DNA of 64,000 bases from JAGVSR01 sp963708775 (GCA_963708775.1 CAVPTI010000011.1:1-64000); one strand, 5' to 3'. Positions 21,021-29,854 are shown, numbered from the stretch's first letter. Translations and numbers: made by a program. The notes: a model not told the origin generated them from the sequence alone.

Positions 21021-21095
21021 ATTAGTTTCCTGCTTCCGTTATGATGGCGAATATCATTGCTGCGAATAACGGTATTCACAGAACAGGATTGGCGG

Positions 21096-22073
21096 TCAAT
21101 GCCACGATATTAGAATCAGATACCAGAGCCGGATTTCGAAGGAGTTCGCCGTCGCCTGCGCCTGCAGGACGTGGCTACCGGCCGGCACGCTGCGCGTGAG
21201 CCAGACGTTGCCGCCGATGACCGAGCCTCTACCGATCGTGATCCGGCCTAAGATGGTCGCGCCCGCATAGATCACGACGTCTTCTTCGACGATGGGGTGC
21301 CGCGGCACGCCTTTCACCAAAGAGCCGCTGTCGTCGATCGAGAACCGCTTGGCTCCAAGCGTCACCGCCTGGTAGAGGCGCACGCGCTCTCCGATTTGGG
21401 CCGTTTCGCCAATCACGACGCCGGTGCCATGATCGATGAAGAAGCTGGACCCGATTTGTGCACCGGGATGAATGTCGATGCCGGTGCTGGAGTGCGAAAT
21501 CTCGCTGATGATCCGCGCCAGGATCGGTGCGCCAAGCCGGAACAACTGGTGCGCAATACGATGATGGTAGATCGCCTTGATGCCAGGATAGCTGAGAAGA
21601 ATCTCTTCGATGCTCTGCGCGGACGGGTCTCCGTCGAATGCGGCACGCGCATCGAGCAGAACGCTTTCGCGCACATCAGGCAGCCGATCGGCAAAATCCC
21701 GCAGGATTGATGCCACGGCACCGTCTAATGCGGCGTCGTCACGCTGCTCCAGAGCAAATGTGAATCGCAGTTCCTGATGCAGCAGTCCGCGCAACTGCCG
21801 CAGTGCCGTGTTGAGCGTGTGTCCCACAAAGAAGTCGATACCGTCGTCCGTTCCGTCCTGTCCGCCCCCGTGACGGGGAAACAGAGCCGCAAAGAGATCC
21901 TTCAACACGCGCCCGGCGATTTCGGGGTTGGGAAGATCACGCGCATAGGCGCTCTTGGCGGTAACGGTTCGAGCGCGTCTGCGCGACGCTTTGAGGTCGG
22001 AGACGATCTTTTCGAGAGGGATAATGAGGCTCGACAGGGTGGGAACGGCGAGAGGATTTTGATGAACCGACAT
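21096..22073 (-). CDS. cysE: Serine O-acetyltransferase (EpsC/CysE type)
   Basis: 325 residues. Acetylates serine with acetyl-CoA to give O-acetylserine for cysteine synthase. The helical N-terminal domain has FAALFPRHGG and FFVGHTLNTALRQLRGLL. The left-handed beta-helix includes the catalytic region HHRIAHQLFRLG, HSSTGIDIHPGAQIGSSFFIDHGTGVVIGETAQIG and IVEEDVVIYAGATILGRITIGRGSVIGGNVWLT. Serine acetyltransferase of this type is a recurring neighbour of family 2A encapsulins. The tail LWYLILISWH is unusual; a C-terminal Ile, which docks into cysteine synthase in many relatives, is not present. Confidence 0.92.
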   Translation of the reverse strand: MSVHQNPLAVPTLSSLIIPLEKIVSDLKASRRRARTVTAKSAYARDLPNPEIAGRVLKDLFAALFPRHGGGQDGTDDGIDFFVGHTLNTALRQLRGLLHQELRFTFALEQRDDAALDGAVASILRDFADRLPDVRESVLLDARAAFDGDPSAQSIEEILLSYPGIKAIYHHRIAHQLFRLGAPILARIISEISHSSTGIDIHPGAQIGSSFFIDHGTGVVIGETAQIGERVRLYQAVTLGAKRFSIDDSGSLVKGVPRHPIVEEDVVIYAGATILGRITIGRGSVIGGNVWLTRSVPAGSHVLQAQATANSFEIRLWYLILISWH

Positions 22074-22124
22074 GCAACAGCCTAGGCAGGAGAATTCAGT
22101 ACCCGTAATTTAGGAGGGTTGGCT

Positions 22125-22191
22125 GGCGGACGGGAAAGAAGAAGAACTGATAAGCTCTTCACTATCTTGCATACCATCCCGCCTGTCCGCC
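22125..22191. repeat. Spaced inverted repeat GGCGGAC/GTCCGCC
   Basis: Seven-base arms at 22125-22131 and 22185-22191 bracket most of the gap between the sulfate-binding gene and the serine acetyltransferase gene. It could form a long-loop structure or be two operator half sites. Weak evidence. Confidence 0.3.
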
Positions 22192-22193
22192 CG

Positions 22194-23213
22194 TCAGTTC
22201 TGCCGCGCTGTGATCTGGTCGTAGATGCCGCCGTCTTTGAAGTGCGCGTTCTGCAGGTCTCCCCACTGTCCGAGCTTATCTTCGACACGAAAGGTTTTGA
22301 TCTGCGGAAAGCGGGCGGCATTCGCTTTCAGCACTGCCTCGCTGCGCGGACGAAAGTTATGCTTGGCGATGATCGCTTGCGCATCCTCGGTGAATAGAAA
22401 GTCAAGGTAGCCTTTAGCGACGGCCTGCGACCCTCCCTTTGCGGTCACCGTAGTCACCAGCGCGACGGGAGGAGCGGCTTCGATGCTGAGCGTGGGATAG
22501 ATCACTTCGAAGTTGTCGCCATCGATCTCATTTTTGATGAGCGCCGCTTCATTTTCGAAGGTCACGAGTACGTCGCCGATGGCCCGCTGGGTGAAGGTCG
22601 TTGTCGCGCCGCGTCCGCCCCCATCGAAAACAGGGACATTCGCGAACAGCTGAGTTACGAATTCCTGGGTCTTTTCGGCGCTGCCGAACTTGTCCAGCGC
22701 ATATCCCCAGGCGGCGAGGTACGTGTAGCGGCCATTTCCCGAAGTCTTGGGATTCGGGATGACGACCGAGATGCCGGACTTCACCAGATCGTCCCAATCC
22801 TTGATGCCTTTCGGATTTCCTTTGCGCACCAAGAACACGCTCGTCGTGGTGTATGGAGACGCACCGTTGGGGAATGCATTGCGCCAGTCGGCGCTGACGA
22901 CCCCCTTGCCGGCGAGGAAATCGAGGTCCGTCGGTTGATTGAGCGTCACGACGTCCGCCTCAAGTCCCTCGGCGACGGACTGAGCTTGCTTAGTCGAACC
23001 CCCATGCGCCTGCTTGAGTTCGATATCGGCGCCATTCGTCTTCTTCCAGTAAGCGACGAAAGCTGGATTGATATCTTTGTAGAGTTCGCGCGACACGTCG
23101 TACGATGCGTTCAGGATGCTCGTTGACGCGCCCTGTGCAAGAACAGTGACTGACGCGATGATCAGAAATGCGGCGAACGTGCCCATCCAAGACAGTATGC
23201 GGGAGATCGTCAT
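22194..23213 (-). CDS. sbp: Sulfate (thiosulfate) ABC transporter substrate-binding protein
   Basis: 339 residues with a signal peptide (MTISRILSWMGTFAAFLIIASVTVLAQGAS). Hallmarks of Sbp/CysP: NASYDVSRELYKDINPAF, QAHGGSTKQAQSVAEGLEADVVTLNQPTDLDFLA, VIPNPKTSGNGRYTYLAAWGYA. It captures sulfate in the periplasm for a CysTWA permease, which is not in this window. I chose Met at 23213 over 23243 because the signal peptide follows it directly. It lies upstream of the acetyltransferase and encapsulin genes on the same strand, and downstream of a strong terminator. Confidence 0.93.
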   Translation of the reverse strand: MTISRILSWMGTFAAFLIIASVTVLAQGASTSILNASYDVSRELYKDINPAFVAYWKKTNGADIELKQAHGGSTKQAQSVAEGLEADVVTLNQPTDLDFLAGKGVVSADWRNAFPNGASPYTTTSVFLVRKGNPKGIKDWDDLVKSGISVVIPNPKTSGNGRYTYLAAWGYALDKFGSAEKTQEFVTQLFANVPVFDGGGRGATTTFTQRAIGDVLVTFENEAALIKNEIDGDNFEVIYPTLSIEAAPPVALVTTVTAKGGSQAVAKGYLDFLFTEDAQAIIAKHNFRPRSEAVLKANAARFPQIKTFRVEDKLGQWGDLQNAHFKDGGIYDQITARQN

Positions 23214-23317
23214 CGTAGCCCTCGTTAGTGACTGAGAAGCCAATACTCGCCATCCAGCGCATCACGTGAACGAAGAAGAGCTGCTGAGCTTATCGACCGA
23301 TCTGCGCTCTGCTTGCC

Positions 23318-23350
23318 AAAAAAATGGCCGGTGCATCGATGCACCGGCCA
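23318..23350 (-). terminator. Very strong minus-strand intrinsic terminator (attenuator candidate)
   Basis: A perfect 26-base palindrome (arms TGGCCGGTGCATC and GATGCACCGGCCA, 23325-23350) is followed on the minus strand by seven T (23318-23324). It lies after the 75-residue gene and 105 bases before the sulfate-binding protein start, so it either ends the leader unit or meters read-through into the sulfur genes. Confidence 0.85.
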
Positions 23351-23409
23351 GGCGTCAGACGCCATCCAGGAGAATGGTCGCGTCTGGGGGAGGAGTGCTG
23401 CGCGTTGCG

Positions 23410-23637
23410 CTAGAGTTCCACGCTGCGCAAATGCTGCCGCGCTGGCCGGCGCGACAGCGCCTGAGCGCGGTGCGCGCGTGCTGCCTTCTCGGCAAGCGCC
23501 GCGCTGGCAAAGCGCCTTCCGTCGAGCGGCTGATAGGCCGGCGATGCAGCGTGGAAGCGGAATTCGCTTTCGCCGGTATCGCGCAATACGAGCCCGATCT
23601 GGTCGTCGCCGACCTCGATAATGTAGGATTGAGACAT
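23410..23637 (-). CDS. Small hypothetical protein following a poly-Cys leader
   Basis: 75 residues, starting MSQSYIIEVGDDQIGLVLRD, with a conserved-looking block GESEFRFHAASPAYQPLDGRRFASAALAEKAARAH. No Cys, no transmembrane segment, basic C-terminus. The fold looks like a small alpha/beta domain. It begins 72 bases after the poly-cysteine leader stop and ends before a strong terminator, so it is the immediate target of any leader control. I do not recognise the family. Its position ahead of sulfate uptake and cysteine genes suggests a sulfur-starvation role (inference). Confidence 0.6.
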   Translation of the reverse strand: MSQSYIIEVGDDQIGLVLRDTGESEFRFHAASPAYQPLDGRRFASAALAEKAARAHRAQALSRRPARQHLRSVEL

Positions 23638-23709
23638 GGGTGATCCTTTGCCGGTGTCGCGACCGGTCCTCAGATGTTGTGTTTGACGGGTGGTGGACGA
23701 GAAGCCGTG

Positions 23710-23775
23710 TCAACAGCAACAGGGACAGCAGCAGCGACGAAGGGTGCTGGTCAGGATCGGAGTAAGGGTTGTCAT
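23710..23775 (-). CDS. Poly-cysteine leader peptide (21 aa), putative cysteine-sensing uORF
   Basis: A 21-codon frame starts MTTLTPILTS and ends RRCCCPCCC, then TGA. Six Cys codons (mixed TGC and TGT) lie in the last seven sense codons. A good ribosome site (GGAGAG, 4 bases before the ATG) makes it a credible translated ORF. Codon-run leader peptides that stall when the matching charged tRNA is scarce are classical attenuators. Poly-Cys short ORFs regulating sulfur genes are known in mycobacteria, which is the precedent. Here it heads a stretch of sulfate-binding, serine acetyltransferase and encapsulin genes on one strand. Peptide function itself is unlikely. Confidence 0.75.
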   Translation of the reverse strand: MTTLTPILTSTLRRCCCPCCC

Positions 23776-23781
23776 AGCGCT

Positions 23782-23811
23782 CTCCATTTTTCGGAGATCC
23801 CGCATGGCGGG
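23782..23811 (-). promoter_or_regulatory. Tandem hairpins in the leader 5' UTR, one masking the ribosome site
   Basis: On the minus strand CCCGC-CAT-GCGGG (23799-23811) is followed by CTCC-GAAAAAT-GGAG (23782-23796 region). The GGAG arm is the Shine-Dalgarno of the poly-Cys leader. The stem is only four base pairs, so masking would be weak unless assisted. Confidence 0.45.
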
Positions 23812-23820
23812 ACACCTTAG

Positions 23821-24277
23821 CGTTTGATGACGCGGCGCAAGTCGCATCGAAATCACCGCGGCTGACGGATGAACCCGCCAACGCCATCATCAAAGACTGA
23901 TCCGGCGAGCGTGCAAACCAAGAAGAACTGCGCTGCTTTTGCGTTGCCGTGGATTGGGACGAGTTCCTCTTCTCTCTGCGTCACCAGGCGGACTCTCGCG
24001 TAACCAGCTTGAACTTCGCTGTTGGACCGTGAGCCTGATTTGAAGCTCGTCAAGAGGGGGCAACTTCTCACAGCGTGTTCGATGTGAGGCCTCAAGCACC
24101 GGTTCACAACGGCAAAACTATCATGCAGCGCCTACGGAGAAGCGCGAGCAAAATATATTCTTGTCAAAACAGGCAGCAGGTCGATGCCGCCACACCGAAG
24201 CAGCGTACGATACGCATGTCACGCGTATAGACGTGGCACTCGACGGTACCGAACCCCAACATCTTATGGAGCGTCCC
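23821..24277. other. Intergenic stretch between divergent genes
   Basis: Probably holds the promoters of the poly-Cys leader unit (minus) and the acidic protein at 24278 (plus). A minus-strand open frame at 23853-24107 has no family resemblance and looks like chance. No other element recognised. Confidence 0.4.
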
Positions 24278-24820
24278 ATGGACCTGCACGAGCAGCGTAT
24301 GCAGTGTTTGAAGATGGCGTTCGACCTCGGAGGTAAACCGGAAGCGGTTCTCTCCGCGGCGCAGCAACTTCTCGATTTCCTTTCAGGACCCGTGCCTCAA
24401 GTTGAAACAAAGGCCGATGCGGAAGAGCCCGTGACTGATGCTCTCGTCGCAGCGGAAACCGTGCCTGACCCGATCGCCGCCTGCGGTACGGTTCTCATCA
24501 TGGAAGAGGGGGGTGAGTTGGCAGATGCGGTCGCAACGGGAGATCCGCTGCCGGCTGCCGCCGAAGCAGAAGAAGCCGCAATAGCTGAGGTCGCATCATC
24601 CGCCGAAAGCGAGACTGCGGCGATTGCTGAAAATGTCGAAGAGATCTCCGCCGAGTCCGTGGCAGTGGAGGCATCAGCAGAAGCAGCAGACAGCGAGTTT
24701 GCCGCGGAGACCGTCGAGCCAGACGCCGTAGAGCCCGGCGAACTGCCGAGCGATCACGATGCCACCCCAACGCCCGCAGCTGTCGAGGAAAGCAGCGAGA
24801 TCCCAGCTTCGATCAACTGA
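24278..24820 (+). CDS. Acidic Ala/Glu-rich hypothetical protein
   Basis: 180 residues. A short ordered N-terminal block (MDLHEQRMQCLKMAFDLGG, then AVLSAAQQLLDFLSG) resembles an N-terminus found in uncharacterised proteins of Hyphomicrobiales. From about residue 50 on it is low complexity, rich in Ala, Glu and Asp with very few basic residues (AEAEEAAIAEVASSAESETAA...). It is predicted disordered and strongly negative. I chose Met at 24278 because the conserved block starts there; a longer frame from 24161 is not supported. Function unknown. Confidence 0.6.
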   Translation: MDLHEQRMQCLKMAFDLGGKPEAVLSAAQQLLDFLSGPVPQVETKADAEEPVTDALVAAETVPDPIAACGTVLIMEEGGELADAVATGDPLPAAAEAEEAAIAEVASSAESETAAIAENVEEISAESVAVEASAEAADSEFAAETVEPDAVEPGELPSDHDATPTPAAVEESSEIPASIN

Positions 24821-24893
24821 CGAGCAGACCACCAATTGGGCCCGGCCAACAGGTCGGGTCCAGCCCTATCAGTTTTTGCGTGGAAACCGGTTC

Positions 24894-27800
24894 TCAGGCG
24901 ACGGCAGGTTTCACTTTTGACATATCGACGTCCTCGTCCTCCGTGCGGGGGCGATGCTCTGCTGCAAGAACGAGGTAGATCACTGGGAGGATGAGCAGCG
25001 TGAAGAGCGTGCCGATGGCCATGCCGCTGACAAGCATGATGCCAATGCTATTGCGCGCTTCGGCGCCCGCTCCTGTCACAAAGACGAGCGGCAGATGGCC
25101 GAAGACGGTCGCAGCCGTGGTCATCAGAATGGGCCGCAAGCGCGTCATGGATGCTTCACGGATGGCGGCGATTTTGCTGTGTCCCATCTCCTGCAGTTCG
25201 TTGGCGAATGCGACGATGAGGATGCCGTTCTTTGCGATCAAACCGACGAGGGTGATCAGTCCAATCTGGCTGTAGATGTTGATCGTCGTGAAGCCGAGGA
25301 AGGTGAAAACGAGAGCCGCCGATAATGCGAGCGGAACGGAGCCCAAGAGGACGACGAGCGGATCGCGGAAGCTGCCGAATTGCGCCGCGAGTACGAGATA
25401 GATGAGCAGGATCGAGAAACCGAGCGTTCCTGCAAGCGTGGTTCCTTCCTGCCGGATCTGGCGGGACTCCCCGGCGTAATCGACGGTGTAGCCGGGTGGA
25501 AGGATATCTTTGGCTGCGGCTTCGAGGGCATCAAGGCCGGCGGCTTTGGTCACGCCGGGAACGACGCCGCCATAGACGCGGAAGCTGTCGGCCTGCTGAA
25601 AGCGCGCGAGCGTTCGAGGGGCGGTCGTCGTTTCCAGCGTGGCGAACGAGGAGATCGGGACCTGCTGGCCGGACCGCGTGCGAACTTTGTAATCGAGCAG
25701 GGTTGCGGCTGATGCGCGGGCCGCCTGTTCGACCTGCGGGATGACTTTGTAGGCGCGGCCCTCACGCGTGAACCGGTTGACGAAGTTGCCGGCGAGAAGG
25801 AAGCCGAGCTGACGACCGACATCGGCGAGATCGAGGCCGAGATCGGCAACGCGCTCGCGGTCGATATTCACTCGCACTTGCGGCAGATCGATTTTCAGGT
25901 CCGTGTCGGCGAACATGAACTTGCCGCTACCAAAAGCGGCGCCGACGAGCCGCTGGGCATAACCGGCCATCTGCTCGGGCGTTCCAGGACCCTTCAGGAC
26001 CAGTTCAACGTCGAAGTTTCCAGCACCTGGCAATGGAGGCGGCAACACCGGGTAGATCTGCAGTTCTTTGATTTGGGAGATTCCGCCGAAGATCTCGGGC
26101 TGAATTGCATGCGCACTGCGGTCGCGCTCGTGCCAGTTCTTGAGGAGATAGCCGCCGAAGCCGGTTGAGGGGAATACGATCTCGAACATCGCGTCGAACT
26201 CGGGCAGTGCCTTTCCGACGGCGTAAACTTTGTCCATGTGGCCGGAGGTGTACGCGAGTGACGCGTCGGGTGCCGAATTGACGATCAGGAGGATGAAACC
26301 TTCATCTTCCACGGGTGCGAGTTCCTTGCCGGAAAACATGTAGAGGGGCGCGGCCAGCACGCCGAGGAACGCTGCAAACGTGATGATCGGGCCGCGTAGA
26401 GTCAAAATGCCGTCGAGCAAACGCCCGTAGGCAGTTGCGAGGCGGTCCATCTGACGATTGATGAAGCGCGCGTAACGGCTCTCGTGCCCGCCTTCCGGTG
26501 CCGTATAGGCGCTCATGATGGGTGAGAGGGTCACCGCGACGATGCCGGACACGATCACGGCGGTAGCCAGAGTGAACGCGAACTCCTTGAACAGCACGCC
26601 GGTGAGACCCGTGAGCAGTCCGATAGGGGCATAGACGGCCGCAAGCGTGATCGTCATCGCGACGATCGGTGCGAAGAGTTGGCGGGAGCTGACGAGCGCG
26701 GCCTGGGTGCGGCTCATGCCGTCACGCATGTGGCGCGAGACGTTTTCTACGACGACGATGGCATCGTCGACGACGAGGCCGACCGAAAGAACGATCGCCA
26801 GCAGGGTGAGAAGGTTCAGTGAGAAGCCCATCGCCATCATGGCGGCCATTGCGCCGATGAGGGAAATGGGAATGGTCACGAGAGGAACCAGTGCGCTGCG
26901 CCACGAGCCGAGGAAGGCGAAGACGATGAGGCCTACGATCGCCACCGTTTCGGTGAAGGTCGTCAGGATCTCCTTGATCGAATTCTCCATGTAGACAGCG
27001 CCGTCATAGGCGAGCGCGATCTCCATGCCCTGCGGCAAGTCGGGCGCGATAAGCTTGATCTCGCGGCGCAGGTCCTGGGCGACCTTGATCTCATTCGTGC
27101 CCGGCAGTGGCCAGACGGAGAGATACACCGCGTCCTTGCCGTTGTGACGAACGTTGGAGATTTCTTCTTCGGCGCCCAGCTCTACGCGGCCGAGGTCCGA
27201 AATGCGAATGATCCGGTCGCCGTCCTCGCGAACGATGAGGCGTTCGAATTCTTCGGCTTTTCTGAGGTCGGTGTCGGCAAGGAGATCGACCTGAATCTCG
27301 TTGCTTTTCGCGCGGCCGACGGCTGCGAGAAAATTGTTGCGACGGAGCGCGGCCTCTACGTCCGTGGCGTTCAGTCCGAAAGCGGATAGACGTTCAGCGT
27401 CGAGCCAGATGCGCATGGCCTGCGGGCGCGAACCTTCGAGGCCGACGCGCTGAACGTTGGCGATCGTGCTGAGGCGAGGCTGAATATTGCGGATGAGGTA
27501 ATCCGTCACTTCCGCCGACTTCATCACATCCGACGTCACGCTGACATAAAAAGTCGCGTATGGCCTGTCGGCGCGCTGGACTTCTACGACCGGAGATTCG
27601 ATTTCGAGGGGTAGTTCGCTGCGGATCTGGTCCAGGCGATTGCCGACTTCGGCGAGTGCGGTCGTGCTCGGCTGATTGAGCTTCAGACGCGCGGTGACTG
27701 TGCTGAGGCCGGGGACGCTCGAGGATTCCACATAGTCAATGCCGGTCAGCGATGAGACGGCGCGTTCGATGGGGGTCGTGACGAAGCCACGAATGGTTTC

Positions 27801-27968
27801 GGCGGAGGCACCGACGTAAATCGTCGTGATGACGATCGAGGAACTCTCGATGCGCGGATACTGCTGAACGGGCAGGTTCGATGCGGCTCTGAGGCCGATC
27901 AGCACGAGTGCGAGGTTGAGCACGATGGCGATGACCGGCCGTCGAACGAAGATATCGAGCGCTTTCAT
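24894..27968 (-). CDS. Multidrug-type RND efflux permease (HAE-1/MexF-like)
   Basis: 1024 residues. N-terminal IFVRRPVIAIVLNLALVLIGLRA, periplasmic start NLPVQQYPRIESSSIVITT, TM4 proton-relay region VGLVVDDAIVVVENVSRHM with the DD pair typical of hydrophobe/amphiphile pumps, and conserved GRRP-like RLRPILMTTAATVFGHLPLVF near the end. It exports lipophilic toxins with a proton antiport. Its adaptor is 15 bases upstream (27983). No outer-membrane channel gene is adjacent, so a shared TolC-type channel is expected. Confidence 0.92.
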   Translation of the reverse strand: MKALDIFVRRPVIAIVLNLALVLIGLRAASNLPVQQYPRIESSSIVITTIYVGASAETIRGFVTTPIERAVSSLTGIDYVESSSVPGLSTVTARLKLNQPSTTALAEVGNRLDQIRSELPLEIESPVVEVQRADRPYATFYVSVTSDVMKSAEVTDYLIRNIQPRLSTIANVQRVGLEGSRPQAMRIWLDAERLSAFGLNATDVEAALRRNNFLAAVGRAKSNEIQVDLLADTDLRKAEEFERLIVREDGDRIIRISDLGRVELGAEEEISNVRHNGKDAVYLSVWPLPGTNEIKVAQDLRREIKLIAPDLPQGMEIALAYDGAVYMENSIKEILTTFTETVAIVGLIVFAFLGSWRSALVPLVTIPISLIGAMAAMMAMGFSLNLLTLLAIVLSVGLVVDDAIVVVENVSRHMRDGMSRTQAALVSSRQLFAPIVAMTITLAAVYAPIGLLTGLTGVLFKEFAFTLATAVIVSGIVAVTLSPIMSAYTAPEGGHESRYARFINRQMDRLATAYGRLLDGILTLRGPIITFAAFLGVLAAPLYMFSGKELAPVEDEGFILLIVNSAPDASLAYTSGHMDKVYAVGKALPEFDAMFEIVFPSTGFGGYLLKNWHERDRSAHAIQPEIFGGISQIKELQIYPVLPPPLPGAGNFDVELVLKGPGTPEQMAGYAQRLVGAAFGSGKFMFADTDLKIDLPQVRVNIDRERVADLGLDLADVGRQLGFLLAGNFVNRFTREGRAYKVIPQVEQAARASAATLLDYKVRTRSGQQVPISSFATLETTTAPRTLARFQQADSFRVYGGVVPGVTKAAGLDALEAAAKDILPPGYTVDYAGESRQIRQEGTTLAGTLGFSILLIYLVLAAQFGSFRDPLVVLLGSVPLALSAALVFTFLGFTTINIYSQIGLITLVGLIAKNGILIVAFANELQEMGHSKIAAIREASMTRLRPILMTTAATVFGHLPLVFVTGAGAEARNSIGIMLVSGMAIGTLFTLLILPVIYLVLAAEHRPRTEDEDVDMSKVKPAVA

Positions 27969-27982
27969 CGTGTGCCGTACTC

Positions 27983-29095
27983 TCAGTTCATGGCAGCCGG
28001 ACCGGGCGTTTCGGCCTGCGGATCGGTCGTTATGAGAAGGCCGTCGCGAAGCTTGAAGGAACCTGCGGCGGCGACGAGTTCGCCCTCGTCCAGTCCCTTT
28101 TCCACGACGATGTTGCCGCCGACCACCGCGCCGGTCTCGATGATCCGTTCACGGGCGCGGCTTTTGCCGTCCTTCGTCTCTATAACAAAGACATGCTGTC
28201 CTGCGGGCGAGCGGCGCACCGCGGTCAGGGGTACGACGACGCGTTGTCGAGGAACAGCCGTGTTGGCGATCACGTCGACGAAGGCACCAGGCCGCAGCAC
28301 GGTGCCAAGGGCCTTGCCCAATGCGCGGAAACGGACCGCTCGGTTGCCGGGATCGACGCTGTCGTCCTCGGCAAGGATCTTGACGCGGCGAGGACCGTCC
28401 GGGAGTGCCGGGCTCGTGACGGCTACTTCGTCGCCCGGATGCAGGAGTGCCGCGTTTTCCTGCGGCAGTGCGAAATCGATGTACACGTCGTCGTCGACGC
28501 CCTGCAGGCGCACGATGAGGGTTCCGATTTCGAGATAGGCGCCGGGCTGCAAGTCTGTGATGCCGACGCGGGCTTTGAAGGGCGCGACGATGCGCTTGCG
28601 CTCGATGACGACCTTGAGGCTCAGGGCGCGCGCCGTCGCGGCGGCGAAGTCCTCGCGCGACTTATCGAACTCCTGGATCGAGAACGCGGGACTGTTGCGC
28701 AGCGCTTCGCGGCGATCGAGATTGGCGCGGGCCAGGCGGGCCTCGGCTTCCGCAGCGGCAAGTGAAGCCTGTTCCTGACGGTCATCGAGCTGGATCAGGA
28801 GTTGGCCTTTTTCAACGGTATCGCCAGAGGAGAAGCCACGTTCGGCCACCAACCCGGCGATTTCATTGCGCAGCTCAAGTTGTTGCCGGGCGACGACGGT
28901 ACCGATCGCGCGCGTTGTGGGCGCCCACTCTGATTTCGAGACGCGAACAGTCGCAACGGCGTCGCTCGGTTCGGGCCGTGAGGCTCCAGCCGCCATTCCA
29001 GCGATGATCTCGGAGTATTTGTAGTATCCCAGTCCGCCGGCGATCCCGCTCATCAGAAGAATGAGGAATAGCCAAGCCCCTATGCTGCGACGCAT
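27983..29095 (-). CDS. RND efflux periplasmic adaptor
   Basis: 370 residues, anchored by an N-terminal helix (IGAWLFLILLMSGIAGGLGYY). The lipoyl halves (ELRNEIAGLVAERGFSSGDTVEKGQLLIQLD and PFKARVGITDLQPGAYLEIG) flank a helical hairpin, then a beta-barrel and membrane-proximal domain. Operon with the following permease. It lacks metal-binding His/Met clusters, consistent with an organic substrate. Confidence 0.9.
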   Translation of the reverse strand: MRRSIGAWLFLILLMSGIAGGLGYYKYSEIIAGMAAGASRPEPSDAVATVRVSKSEWAPTTRAIGTVVARQQLELRNEIAGLVAERGFSSGDTVEKGQLLIQLDDRQEQASLAAAEAEARLARANLDRREALRNSPAFSIQEFDKSREDFAAATARALSLKVVIERKRIVAPFKARVGITDLQPGAYLEIGTLIVRLQGVDDDVYIDFALPQENAALLHPGDEVAVTSPALPDGPRRVKILAEDDSVDPGNRAVRFRALGKALGTVLRPGAFVDVIANTAVPRQRVVVPLTAVRRSPAGQHVFVIETKDGKSRARERIIETGAVVGGNIVVEKGLDEGELVAAAGSFKLRDGLLITTDPQAETPGPAAMN

Positions 29096-29378
29096 CTCGA
29101 CCTCAATGACAGAATTCGGCCGACAGTCTCGCGCGGCTTTGATCTACGTGCCTCGGCCGGATGGAGCCGGTCAACGTGCAATCACGATCCCTTTTCTTCG
29201 AATAGGCCCGACGGCGCTTATTGGCAACAGGAAGCCCTCGTTCTCTGGGTCAACCGCCTTTCCAAAATACCCTATTCCTTGAACGTGCGCCCGCTTCGCC
29301 GCAGTGCAGCGTCGTTCGATCGGGAACCACTCGGGGCCATGGCCGGTTCAAAGACTGCGACAGTCACAGGAGGTCAGC

Positions 29379-29792
29379 ATGAAACGACTTTGGATTATTC
29401 CCGTTCTCGTACTCTGCGGTGTTACGCCGGCTCTGGCGGGTGCCAGCAGTGAAAACCGGCTCGACAATAAGGCTCTGGAAGGCCCGGAAGGAAAGGGATC
29501 CCATTCGACGGATCCGAATATCGAGCGCTCCGGTAGTCCCGGACCGAAAGGACCGTCAGACCAGACGTCACCGAGCAATAAACCTGCCGGATCACAGTTC
29601 AATGACTACGGAACCGGTTCTGGCACAACGGGAACCGGTTCACCCGGCGCGGCAAACTCTGGCTCGTCTGGTTCGGGATCATCAAGCTCGGGTTCCAGTT
29701 CTGGCTCGTCGGGCTCAGGAACCTCTGGTTCTTCAGACATGAAGAGCCCGGGAAGCGGCAGCGAAAAGATGCAGCCCCGTCAGACCCCATAA
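29379..29792 (+). CDS. Secreted Ser/Gly low-complexity protein
   Basis: 137 residues: a signal peptide (MKRLWIIPVLVLCGVTPALA), a short variable part (ENRLDNKALEGPEGKGSHSTD), then a Ser/Gly-rich stretch (SSGSGSSSSGSSSGSSGSG) and a short basic end. Start chosen at 29379, preceded by AGGAGGT. No enzymatic domain. Likely a small periplasmic or surface protein of unknown role. A terminator follows. Confidence 0.6.
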   Translation: MKRLWIIPVLVLCGVTPALAGASSENRLDNKALEGPEGKGSHSTDPNIERSGSPGPKGPSDQTSPSNKPAGSQFNDYGTGSGTTGTGSPGAANSGSSGSGSSSSGSSSGSSGSGTSGSSDMKSPGSGSEKMQPRQTP

Positions 29793-29823
29793 AACGGGTC
29801 GACCTCGTCGATGACTTGCCTTC

Positions 29824-29854
29824 AGCGGCTTCGCAAGAAGCCGCTTTCTTTTTG
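29824..29854 (+). terminator. Intrinsic terminator after the Ser/Gly-rich gene
   Basis: AGCGGCTTC-GCAA-GAAGCCGCT followed by TTCTTTTTGG: a 9-bp perfect stem with a T-rich tail on the plus strand. Confidence 0.85.

Noticed and set aside
22125..22191. A riboswitch in the gap before the serine acetyltransferase gene
   Set aside because: Only a spaced 7-base inverted repeat is visible; no known cysteine or SAM riboswitch core can be recognised.
23853..24107. An 84-codon minus-strand frame upstream of the Cys leader
   Set aside because: No ribosome site, no family resemblance and no hydrophobic or domain pattern.
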